Below, piece by piece: positions 1 through 8,262 of a stretch of DNA of 48,848 nucleotides. This stretch comes from Corallochytrium limacisporum (Eukaryota; Opisthokonta), in the NCBI GenBank assembly GCA_002811645.1, contig PDIP01000020.1, positions 177,949 to 226,796 on the forward strand, written 5' to 3'. Within the stretch, counting starts at the first letter, position 1; every line of letters starts with the position of its first letter. Both the position numbers and the translations under genes were made by a program. The notes beneath the pieces are model-generated. The model was not told the DNA's origin and ran no database searches. It saw only the letters and a list, made by a program, of their open reading frames with translations.

Positions 1-619
1 AAGATTGGCACAGTTATACATTCGAGGGTGCTGAGTTCGAATCTGTCAAAATTTTCCCGCTCTCCCAAGCGACGGCAGAGCTAAATCAAAAAGAGTAGAT
101 TTGATACAATATTCCCAGACAGAGGGTGGTACCATGGTACATTCAGAACGGACACTGGCAGTTTACGCAGTTCCAGCCAATCACCTGCCGCGATTTTGTT
201 CTCTGTTCACCTCCCCCCTTCCCAACAAACCTGCGCCTGGTGTGTGCACGACAGGGAACCGAGGATTCGGTTGCTATACTCTTGGTTTGTCGATCATTTC
301 CCGATAGGTGTCACTTCTTATTCACCTAGTCATTACGTATATATTGCATATTGATTTTCAGATTACTCACGTATTGTCCTTGGACTTGTCACAGCGAAAA
401 CTGTTTCGAACTATTGCTGAGGTTTAAAGGGGGGCGCAGGCGGTGGGGAAGTGACCGCCGCCCCGTTTGCATTGCGGTAGACAGGGGAGAACTTGGTGGT
501 GGGCGCGCGCTCAGAGAACGAGCAGGCCAGCAAATCACGGAATTGGGTACTGGTACACATATTTGCAAGATCGCTTGGGACCTCTCGGACACACGAATAC
601 GGAGTGAGCCGCCATCCTA

Positions 620-649
620 CCCCCCCCCCGGGGGGGGGCCCGGGCCCCC
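620..649. repeat. C10-G9-CCC-GGG-C5 self-complementary GC block
   Basis: Ten C, nine G, CCC, GGG and five C follow one another without interruption. The C and G runs can pair with each other, so either strand can fold into a pure GC hairpin or G-quadruplex-like structure. A close relative (eleven C, six G, CCC, GGG) lies at 41621-41643 with unrelated flanks. Runs of this kind are error-prone in sequencing, so exact run lengths are uncertain. Confidence 0.8.
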
Positions 650-751
650 TTGTCAAAGCAGGCGTCTCCATCCCTCACAACGTTATTCGTTTGACTTATT
701 CCAACCGGACCGCTGACCAGCGTCGCACAGTCTGCTACCAAACGCAGACGC

Positions 752-865
752 ACACACGCACACACACAGAAATGACAGAAAATGGTTGATGCGCCTCGGT
801 ACACCACCATCCATGCCCCCACCCGGGGAGACAGTTTTTTACCAACGGTGAGGGTGTGCGTGTGT
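752..865. repeat. CA-rich and TG-rich microsatellites forming an inverted pair
   Basis: A CA-rich tract with one internal CG step (752-763) is matched by its exact reverse complement at 854-865. This makes a 12-bp inverted repeat with a 90-bp spacer. The low complexity makes chance or slippage a sufficient explanation. Confidence 0.7.
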
Positions 866-1295
866 TTCATATTGTCTGTTCAGTGGGGGGCGGAGGGGGG
901 GGGAGGAAACTGGGTTCTTCCTTGTGACCCTGGTCAAACGCTTTTAACTTTCCCGCCCCTTTCCCCGCCCCTTTCCGAACCTTGCTCCTGGCCTACTTTC
1001 GGCCTCAGCATTTTCTTTCTCCCTTGGTCCCCCGTGTCTGGGGCACCTGGGTTGTTATCTCCTCGACCCATGCCAACGATAAAATCTCAGCCTCAGTCTT
1101 CAGATGTTCCAGTATGCGTGGTACGGAATCTGTTCCACTCCTAATAATAGCAGGTGTTACAAATGTGGCGCTGCCTTGCTGTATAGTGAACAACTGGCAA
1201 GCTGTGGTATCTCCAGACGGAGGAGACTTGGCCTCGACATAGCCACAACAAAATCCAGGGCGTTGTCTTCACAAGGCCAAATCTATGGGAGAAAA

Positions 1296-1303
1296 TTTGG
1301 CGC
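1296..1303 (+). promoter_or_regulatory. E2F/MBF-like site upstream of the kinase
   Basis: TTTGGCGC matches the E2F consensus TTTSGCGC exactly and lies about 475 bp upstream of the citron-like kinase start. A second consensus match lies upstream of ORC3. Binding is inferred from the consensus only; the gene-free DNA of this window would give roughly one such match by chance. Confidence 0.3.
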
Positions 1304-1778
1304 GGGACACCGAAGAAAAACAGCGAGAGAATACACGACGTGCAACCGGAGAAAAGCAAGGTGGCACCGCTGACTACAGAACGACGCGTTCGGATGGTAA
1401 CCAGCAACAGCAACGCCAACAGGGGGCATTCACAAATTCTGATACATTCTTGCGAAATGGGGCGCGTTTGTTTAAATGTGCCTGTTCTTGCTTTTCGCAT
1501 TCCACCACTACTCCGGTGACGTTAAGAGATGCTTCGCTGTTTGCGGATGCCTTGAGGGAGAAAGTTTTGATATTTTGTCAACGTATTCAGGGACCTCACG
1601 TACGGAACTACCTCATCCATTGTGCCTCGTGAACAATGGATCTGGCCAGCATATTTCGGCGGTATAGTACACACCTTTGGGAACTATGGCGATGGGTGGC
1701 CTGAACCTGCACGTCGGGGGATAACAAACCAACAAGTTTGAAATACAGGCCCCTCGGGCACTCCAAGCGCCGAAAACT

Positions 1779-3935
1779 ATGACTGAGAAATCGCTGCAGG
1801 CCTTGGAGGCCAAGCTCAACAAAGCGGCCGCAGACTACGAAGAGGTTCGCTCTGAATTTGACCGGAATCGTCGCCAGCATAACCCAATCCAAAGCCGTTC
1901 AGCAGGCTCACCGACAAAAACGCGGAACAGTGATTTGATGCCAGCTGGAGCAAACCTGGCGACCACTCACACAAACACACAACTGCAGTGGACAGGTAGG
2001 GAAATTCATGTTGAGGAAGTGTTCGACTGCTTCCACCATTGCTTCAAGATTTTGCAGAAGACTTACAGAGGAACAAGAAATGCTGAGGCAGATGAGTTCT
2101 TTGACTCGTACGTACGTAAGCTCGCTGAGGCTATTGAAAAGACCGTAAAGAGGGAAGATTTTGATATTGTAAAGTTGATTGGAGAGGGCAACCATGCTCA
2201 AGTATTCCTGGCCAAGTACAAGCCCACAGGACAACCATGTGTTATAAAGAAGATGGAAAAGGAGGACGTCTGTAGCCGTAGAGATGCCGTTTGTGTCATG
2301 GATGAACTAGACTTCATGGTTCGTTGCGCTCAGGAGGATGTTAAAGCGGGACGGTTAGAGCGCAGGGAGGGCCTCTGCAACATAATTTTCGCTTTCCAGT
2401 CTGAAAGCAGTCTGTATTTGGTCACAGAGTTTTACCCCGGTGGTGATCTTTTGAGCCTTCTGTCAAAATATGAATCCTTTAGTGAGGAATGGACTCGCTT
2501 TTACATGGCAGAACTGATCGTTGCCATCGGCAAGGTTCATGCATTGGGGTACGTTCACAGGGATGTGAAGATTGAAAACATCTTGATTGATGCTCGCGGA
2601 CACACGCACCTTGCCGACTTTGGCAGTGTTGCGCGTCTGACAAAGGAAGGTAAGGTTGAAGAAGGTCTTTCGGGCGGTACACCAGACTACATGGCCCCTG
2701 AGTTCGTCGCACTTACGGAAGGTCAGATCGACGAGCATACTGAAAGCTGCGATTGGTGGTCTGCTGGTGTGGTCATGTACGAAATGTTGTACGGAGAGAC
2801 GCCCTTTTTTGCAGAAGAGGGCGTCCTGGAGATCTATCGTCGCATCAAAAATTACCGAGAGTACCTCGTTTTTCCCGAAGACGGTCCGCAGCTGAGTGTA
2901 GATGCCAAGGACTTGATCATGCAGCTAATGTCACCGGCAGAAGAACGTCTCGGGCACCTTGGAGGAGTTAAGGAAATCATGAATCATTCCTTCTTCGAGG
3001 GCTTTGACTGGAGCAAGCTCTCGGAACGTCGGGCTCCTTTCAAACCTGAATTGACGTCGGCATTTGACACTGCCTTCTTTGATGATTTCGAGGAGGAAGA
3101 GGAAGAAGATACCAACGGCATCCAGTCATACCTGCGAAGCACCAACACTAACGGTACACAAACCAGCTCGGTATCACCGGCTCAGGATTTACAATTTGCG
3201 GGATACTTTTATGTTTATAGGCCACCGAAGCTGGCGTCTCTGTCGAATGTCAATCTGGGAACCAGCTTGGACGCTCCGTCTGTGCCAGCAACGCCCATCC
3301 AAGTGGAAAACAAAAAGGCCGCCAAGGAAGATCTGCAGAAAGTGCTCATTGCAAAGTCTCGCGGCCGTGCAAATACTCTCACAGAACAGGATCGCCAGGC
3401 CTTGCTCGCGGAATCCACAAAGGATTTGCAACAGGGCCCTGGGGACAGCCCATCCACGGATACGGAAACCACTACAGAGGGTTCTTTGACAGCCGCGAAC
3501 GATGTACTCTCCCCGTCCAAGAAGACATCCAGCGGACGGCGGGTGATCATCGCCGACTTCTATATTTTCATGGACAGCGTGAAAAACAACGACCTTCCGC
3601 GGGTGCGCACCATGTTGAGCGCGAAGTCGGTTGATGTCAACTGTTGCAACCCCCACGGACAGACACCGCTGGCGATTGCGGCGTCCCTGGGATATCTTCC
3701 TATGGTAAAGTACCTGGTCAGTCAGGAAGCGGATGTGAACGTGCAAGACAGTGCTGGTTACACTGCCCTGCACTTTGCCATGCTCGAAGAGCATTTGGAA
3801 ATCATCGAATTACTGCTTCGCAGCGGAGCAGACGCAACATTAGAGAACGAGGACGAAGAAACTGCCCTGGACATGACGGATGATCCGGAATTTGTGGCAG
3901 CGATCAAGGAGAAGATTTCAGCCTTGACTTTGTAA
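1779..3935 (+). CDS. Citron/ROCK-type AGC kinase with C-terminal ankyrin repeats
   Basis: A 718-aa serine/threonine kinase of the DMPK/ROCK/citron branch. The N-terminal ~125 residues include the helical capped segment typical of this branch. The kinase domain runs about 127-408: a glycine loop GEGNHAQV, VIKK lysine, a helix-C glutamate, HRDVKIEN near 260, a DFGS motif, GTPDYMAPE, and CDWW. These motifs resemble citron kinase most. An acidic stretch and the AGC C-tail follow, with a hydrophobic-motif equivalent FAGYFY in which the usual Ser/Thr is Phe. Residues ~460-585 look disordered. The C-terminus (~592-715) is three to four ankyrin repeats (for example GQTPLAIAASLGYLPMVKYL). Animal citron and ROCK carry long coiled coils there instead. 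By family the role would be cortical actomyosin or cytokinesis control; the ankyrin part suggests a different targeting mode. The start is the first ATG, in frame without interruption. The gene is convergent with ORC3, 106 bp away. Confidence 0.9.
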   Translation: MTEKSLQALEAKLNKAAADYEEVRSEFDRNRRQHNPIQSRSAGSPTKTRNSDLMPAGANLATTHTNTQLQWTGREIHVEEVFDCFHHCFKILQKTYRGTRNAEADEFFDSYVRKLAEAIEKTVKREDFDIVKLIGEGNHAQVFLAKYKPTGQPCVIKKMEKEDVCSRRDAVCVMDELDFMVRCAQEDVKAGRLERREGLCNIIFAFQSESSLYLVTEFYPGGDLLSLLSKYESFSEEWTRFYMAELIVAIGKVHALGYVHRDVKIENILIDARGHTHLADFGSVARLTKEGKVEEGLSGGTPDYMAPEFVALTEGQIDEHTESCDWWSAGVVMYEMLYGETPFFAEEGVLEIYRRIKNYREYLVFPEDGPQLSVDAKDLIMQLMSPAEERLGHLGGVKEIMNHSFFEGFDWSKLSERRAPFKPELTSAFDTAFFDDFEEEEEEDTNGIQSYLRSTNTNGTQTSSVSPAQDLQFAGYFYVYRPPKLASLSNVNLGTSLDAPSVPATPIQVENKKAAKEDLQKVLIAKSRGRANTLTEQDRQALLAESTKDLQQGPGDSPSTDTETTTEGSLTAANDVLSPSKKTSSGRRVIIADFYIFMDSVKNNDLPRVRTMLSAKSVDVNCCNPHGQTPLAIAASLGYLPMVKYLVSQEADVNVQDSAGYTALHFAMLEEHLEIIELLLRSGADATLENEDEETALDMTDDPEFVAAIKEKISALTL

Positions 3936-4041
3936 GACACGACAAGATAACTCGACGGGGTCGTGTTCACCTCTGTAACGGCTTTGGATAATGCTGAAAT
4001 TATACTCTTTACATCGTAATTATGGATTCATTGCAACTACT

Positions 4042-6102
4042 TCAGATAGCACCCCATCGCAAGCGTTCACAGACGTGGTCCTGCTTTGTGGCTTTGACGA
4101 AGCCGAGATGCTGCAGGTCGGCTAATGCACGACTGAATCGAGCTTGAAGCAGTGAAATATTCTTGGATTCCAGTGGATCCTTCGTAGGCGCGTCGGGATC
4201 CATTTCAATAATAAATGATTTGAGCCAGTCTTGCAGCGGAATGTACTTACCAAATTCGAGGTGCAGTTTGTATGCCACACAAATGTCCGGCATGTGCGGC
4301 AGGATGGCCTCGACGCTGGTCGCGGTAAGTCCGCCACAATCTTTGCACTTCAGGGCCTTACCTGGAGCCACAAGTGCGGTCTGGAGAGTCTTGTGAAAAC
4401 GACCTTGAAGGGGCCTAGCAATCGCGTGGTGATTGATTGAACCAATGTAAAATAAGCAAGACATAGGATGCGCGCGCGGAGAAAACTTTTGGAGAAGGGA
4501 GCAAGTCTTAGTAATGGTCTCCAGGAGTTGATTTCTACATGCCTGCTGAGCCACAACCATCTGTGACCTTCGAATTCTGCCCTCATTAGTCTTTCCACGT
4601 TTGCGAGCATGGTCTTCTACATCGCCCTCGTCCGTGTGGTTAATGTCACAATGGCTCTTCAGAGTGTGCACAGCCTTCTCGTGACTGTTCCAGAGTTCTT
4701 GAAGCGGTTCGAGCAATGATGCTGCCAGATATTTAGCTTCATCTTCCTGCAGAATTCTGTTAATTTTATCGTAGTATTCGGCGACATGTGCCGGTGCCCA
4801 CATGTTGCGAGCTTCGGAGAGAAAGCCCTGCATGAGCGGTGCGGTGTCGAGACTCTGATCACGACGGATGAGGGCCAGGTACAGTCGCTGCGTGCTCCTG
4901 ACCGAAGCTCCGACATCGGCTGCCTCCAGCATCTTCTGGGCGAACCAGATGATAGCAGGCAGACACCGGTGGGACTCAATTACCTTATCTAACTCAGTCA
5001 CAAGATACGCTTGCAAAAGTGATTCCTTTTCCATATACTTCTTCTTTGCCGACGCAGGCAAAGCCTTGAAGGCATCGTGCACAGAAGGGATTGCCATCAT
5101 CTTGCCGAACCATTCTTCCCGTTCCTCTGAAGACAGAGCATCCATGTCCACACCCAAAGCATCCATCGCTGGCTGTTGCATGACATGTTCCAACATCGCG
5201 AGCGATGTTGCCGAAACCAAGTCAATGAGGGACGTGCTGTGCTCCAGACAATAGTTGAAGATCTCTTGCAACAATTCAGGCACTAGGCGAATGTGATCCA
5301 AGTAAGATAGTTCCTTTCCCGGGTATTTGATCAGTGCCTCATCCACAAATGTGCGCATTCGCTGCTCCAGTAGAGGCATTCTGAACCGCTTGGTAGATAA
5401 CTGCCTGAAAACCTCCCATGGAAGATATTTCTGAACCGCCAGGTAGCTCGTACTGACGCAGATGATGAGACTGATGCGCAAGTGAGGGCCTGAATGCCTG
5501 GCAAGAGCGAGGATAAGGCTGTCCAGGCTGCTTGCTGGAAAGCTTTCAAAATCTTCAAATGTGACGACCAAATGCATCCGGTCGAGAACTTCTCTTTTTG
5601 CTGCATTGTGCAAATCTGTCAGGGAAACAATCCCCAGAATTTTCGATGGGTCCACCGTGTTGATCACTTCCCGAAGCATGGCTTGCGGTGTGGACTGCCA
5701 TTTGGCATTCAATCTCACATTCCAAGCAGGCCTGTCAGAGCTCGACAGTAGGAGATCCTGAAGGCACTCATACATGTGGTCATGGTCTGCTAAATTTGCA
5801 CCAATATGCACCAGAGCTGTTGCGAGCTCGCCCTCTCGAAACTCTTGACTACTAGAAAACTGAACGAAGTCACAAACTCCGCGAAGGTACTGCTGAGTCT
5901 GCTGCGTGTGAATAGCTTTCAGACGTCTCTGCAGGTTATCAATAAGATATGATGCTGCTGTTTCGGAGGCAGCTGTGCGCAGCCCGGAGGGCACAGTCTT
6001 CTCATTTTCATCTGGGACAAAAGAGAATACACCACGCGATGTCCGATCAGTATCTGCAAACGGGTCAGAACATTCGGGGTTTCCCTTTAAAAACGCAGGC
6101 AT
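4042..6102 (-). CDS. ORC3: Origin recognition complex subunit 3
   Basis: A 686-aa ORC3, a subunit of the nuclear complex that marks replication origins and loads MCM2-7. The family signature in the AAA+-like half is clear: VTFEDFESFP, followed by a segment on the sensor-like strand ending in STSYLAVQKYLP. The C-terminal winged-helix part is very well kept (VAYKLHLEFGKY near residue 600, then LQHLGFVKATKQDHV and a terminal LRWGAI), matching the animal ORC3 ending closely. ORC3 normally lacks a working Walker motif and none is seen here. Length is close to human ORC3 (about 710 aa). The frame can be extended to a TTG at 6123, but the first ATG, at 6102 (MPAFLKG), is the better start. ORC3 is sometimes confused with ORC4; the C-terminal motif supports ORC3. 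Confidence 0.92.
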   Translation of the reverse strand: MPAFLKGNPECSDPFADTDRTSRGVFSFVPDENEKTVPSGLRTAASETAASYLIDNLQRRLKAIHTQQTQQYLRGVCDFVQFSSSQEFREGELATALVHIGANLADHDHMYECLQDLLLSSSDRPAWNVRLNAKWQSTPQAMLREVINTVDPSKILGIVSLTDLHNAAKREVLDRMHLVVTFEDFESFPASSLDSLILALARHSGPHLRISLIICVSTSYLAVQKYLPWEVFRQLSTKRFRMPLLEQRMRTFVDEALIKYPGKELSYLDHIRLVPELLQEIFNYCLEHSTSLIDLVSATSLAMLEHVMQQPAMDALGVDMDALSSEEREEWFGKMMAIPSVHDAFKALPASAKKKYMEKESLLQAYLVTELDKVIESHRCLPAIIWFAQKMLEAADVGASVRSTQRLYLALIRRDQSLDTAPLMQGFLSEARNMWAPAHVAEYYDKINRILQEDEAKYLAASLLEPLQELWNSHEKAVHTLKSHCDINHTDEGDVEDHARKRGKTNEGRIRRSQMVVAQQACRNQLLETITKTCSLLQKFSPRAHPMSCLFYIGSINHHAIARPLQGRFHKTLQTALVAPGKALKCKDCGGLTATSVEAILPHMPDICVAYKLHLEFGKYIPLQDWLKSFIIEMDPDAPTKDPLESKNISLLQARFSRALADLQHLGFVKATKQDHVCERLRWGAI

Positions 6103-6123
6103 TTTGAATATCCATGAGATCAA

Positions 6124-6231
6124 CTATCCAATACTTGCTTTGTACGCTGCGTACGCTACGAATCCCCAAGCTACAGCTATCAACCCAACGGCGGTTAGAT
6201 TACTCAGCGCACTTCCAGTCGAGCGCCTCAT
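6124..6231 (-). CDS. Possible 35-aa single-pass membrane microprotein / uORF before ORC3
   Basis: An ATG-started 35-codon ORF ends with TAG 21 nt before the ORC3 ATG on the same strand. The peptide begins MRRSTGS, has one strongly hydrophobic segment (GLIAVAWGFVAYAAY) long enough to cross a membrane, and ends KASIG. A stop codon lies in frame just upstream, so it is not the tail of a longer frame. It could be a real microprotein (basic N-terminus plus a Gly/Ala-rich helix resembles mitochondrial inner-membrane small subunits), a uORF that dampens ORC3 translation, or chance. I do not recognise the family. Confidence 0.35.
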   Translation of the reverse strand: MRRSTGSALSNLTAVGLIAVAWGFVAYAAYKASIG

Positions 6232-6407
6232 TACATTGTCAGTTCATAAGATATCTCAACCGTGAATAAAATTCAATAGCTTTGAAAAAACCATACACAA
6301 CTGAAGCAGCACCTTTCGTACCCTGTGTACCCAACTCCATAGAAGTTTGGGTTTAACAACGGCCTTGCGGTGCCTAGGGGCCTCCATAGTTGTTCCCACC
6401 TCTCCAG

Positions 6408-6416
6408 TTTCGCGCC
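6408..6416 (+). promoter_or_regulatory. E2F/MBF-like site upstream of ORC3
   Basis: TTTCGCGCC matches the E2F consensus TTTSGCGC(C) perfectly and lies about 306 bp upstream of the ORC3 ATG. Replication-licensing genes are classic E2F/MBF targets, so position and function agree. Binding is inferred. Confidence 0.4.
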
Positions 6417-6493
6417 AGAAACCTGCGAGCACCCAGAGTGTAAAGCAGTTCAGGACTCGGGAGTCCATTTTCCATCAGCTTGTGCACCTGACC

Positions 6494-6576
6494 TGACGTC
6501 GGACGCCTAGCGGACGGGAGTCTATTTTCGCAGCGACACTCAGTGAAGCAGGCGAAACAACGGACACTTGACGTCG
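6494..6576 (+). promoter_or_regulatory. Pair of CRE/ATF-like TGACGTCG octamers
   Basis: TGACGTCG occurs at 6494-6501 and again at 6569-6576, in the same orientation. Each is one base from the CRE palindrome TGACGTCA. They lie roughly 390-475 bp upstream of ORC3. A bZIP site is a plausible reading but is not demonstrated. Confidence 0.3.
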
Positions 6577-7507
6577 CGAGGGAATTGAGCAGCCCCTTCT
6601 TTTCAACCTCAAAACCGCCCCGGTGTACTTATAGAAGCAGGGAAGCGTAAAGCGAATCGTCGTCGCCCAGCAGTGAGGGTGAAAAAACGTTTCAATACTC
6701 AAACAAAGCGAGGAAGGTTCCACGGAGCAACCCGTTGGCGTCTTTCTTTCTCTTCCCCACCGTATCTTAGCTCGACCAAAGCTCTCATCGCCCTGTGGCT
6801 TCTGCAATGTTCTTGTCGTTATTCAAAGTAAGGACTAAACAAAGAGGGAAGAGAACCACCTGCCAGTTCTCTCTTTCGTCTCCCTGGAAGCGGGAGCCGC
6901 TGGGGTGAAGAGATGCGTGCGTGCCGTGCCACCTGTGATTCCCACTTGAAGGGACGGGACTCCTGAAAGAGTCACACCCGTCTGTGGCACTGTGGTACAA
7001 TAGATACGTGACAATCCCCAATTTGGAATAAAAAAGAGTGCCTCCATCGTGTACTTGATTTTCGGTTGTTACCTACCTGCTACGCAGGTGGCTTCGGCTG
7101 CCCTCCTGCGCGAACTTTTCGGTGTTGTGTGATATTGAATAAATTTGTCACACAGCCACCGGTCGCTCACCTACGATGGAGATCTGACCGGTTCAAGTGA
7201 CAAAGACCAGAAGGGAGTTGTGAGTACGAAGAAGGTTGGGGCGAAGTACCGATGGCGGCGGCCCTAGTAATGATATCAGGACAACGTGAACGGGGAGGGG
7301 AGAGTCCCCGGGAAATGACCGATTTGGGTAACAATAGTGAAAGATAAAGTCTGCTAGCAGCAGCAGCACAACACAGCAGAATAAATATGACCGCAGCATC
7401 CTGCTGGCAGTGCTGCTTGCGTATCATGCTTCTGTTTGACTTCAACACTCCGACATGCCGCAGAATTTTTTTAAACCGGCTGACCTACTGTGAAATAAAA
7501 ACGCATC

Positions 7508-7671
7508 TGTATAGACCGTCACTGTCTATACAACGAGCAACAGATCACATCTAGGGTAGGTATATCAACGCATTTCCGGGATACGCTATGTACTGGGTTC
7601 GCCCAGTCTCGCTCCGTGAGATGTTTCCCCTCTGCCCTATCCGAAAATAACGAACCGGGACGGGGGAACAT
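7508..7671. other. Cluster of three strong inverted repeats; possible structured RNA
   Basis: Three hairpins follow each other in 164 bp. The first has a perfect 9-bp stem (TGTATAGAC / GTCTATACA, 7508-7532) with a 7-nt loop. The second has a perfect 6-bp stem ACTGGG / CCCAGT closed by a TTCG tetraloop (7592-7607). The third has a 10-bp stem with one G-U pair (7621-7630 with 7662-7671) enclosing a smaller CCG/CGG helix. I could not match this to U1-U6, RNase P, SRP or a tRNA on either strand. Individually such repeats are expected about once in this much non-coding DNA; the clustering is what stands out. Confidence 0.35.
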
Positions 7672-8208
7672 AGCTGTACAAATTAAGACTTTGTCATCTG
7701 CGTGGCGTGTTTATTGTCTGGTTTTCCATCTGCCAGCATACTGTCTCTTGTCCACGAACGACCATTGTTGTAGATTACAGTGCGTATGAAGACGCACATC
7801 TGTGATCGATCTTGTGATTTGGTATAGCTATCTTCAGACCAATCGATGATGATATAGTACTAAACGTATGCAACATTAATTTATATTGCTATATTTTCTA
7901 TTTCCTATGCATACAAGAATACAAAACACGGGCGAAGGAATGACAACAGAGATAGCACGGACGAGTGCCCCGAGTCGTAACCGCTGTGCCAAACATGTAG
8001 ATACTATGATTTCATCGCTCCGTTTGTGGATACATTCAGTACTGCATCGGGACACATCTTAATCAATTTCTCTCTTCTCCCCCAATGAATGCTCCTTTCG
8101 AAACTTCGCAACGGTTCCACATTTTGCAGGGCCGAATGTGCAGTCGAAGTCGATATCGTGTCAAAATAATTCATGTACGTTTGGTACTGAATTATCGACG
8201 CAAAGAAT

Positions 8209-8262
8209 GGGACATCGCATCTTCGATGTCCCTGTGGGATTGGGCGCAGACGTATCATACGT
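8209..8262. repeat. Two adjacent perfect palindromes
   Basis: GGGACATCG and CGATGTCCC form a perfect 9-bp inverted repeat with a 6-nt spacer (8209-8232). Eighteen bases later ACGTATCATACGT is a 13-nt palindrome with one central base (8250-8262). They could be protein-binding sites or RNA hairpins. No gene starts nearby. Confidence 0.5.

Larger units (their letters stand above)
1..1778. other. Gene-free left edge and kinase 5' region
   Basis: No convincing gene is seen here. Short open frames exist in several overlapping frames on both strands but none has a recognisable domain or steady protein-like composition. The stretch holds a C/G homopolymer hairpin (620-649), a CA/TG microsatellite pair (752-865), several G-rich runs near 884-905, and an E2F-like site at 1296. 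The last few hundred bases are the likely promoter and leader of the downstream kinase. Confidence 0.6.

Noticed and set aside
33..45. tRNA B-box-like GAGTTCGAATCTG near the left edge, followed by a short T run
   Set aside because: The bases flanking the would-be T-loop do not form a T-stem (only two of five pairs), and no anticodon arm is visible.
4042..6123. Reading ORC3 as ORC4, and starting it at the TTG at 6123
   Set aside because: The C-terminal winged-helix motif and the absence of Walker motifs fit ORC3; the first ATG at 6102 is the normal eukaryotic start.
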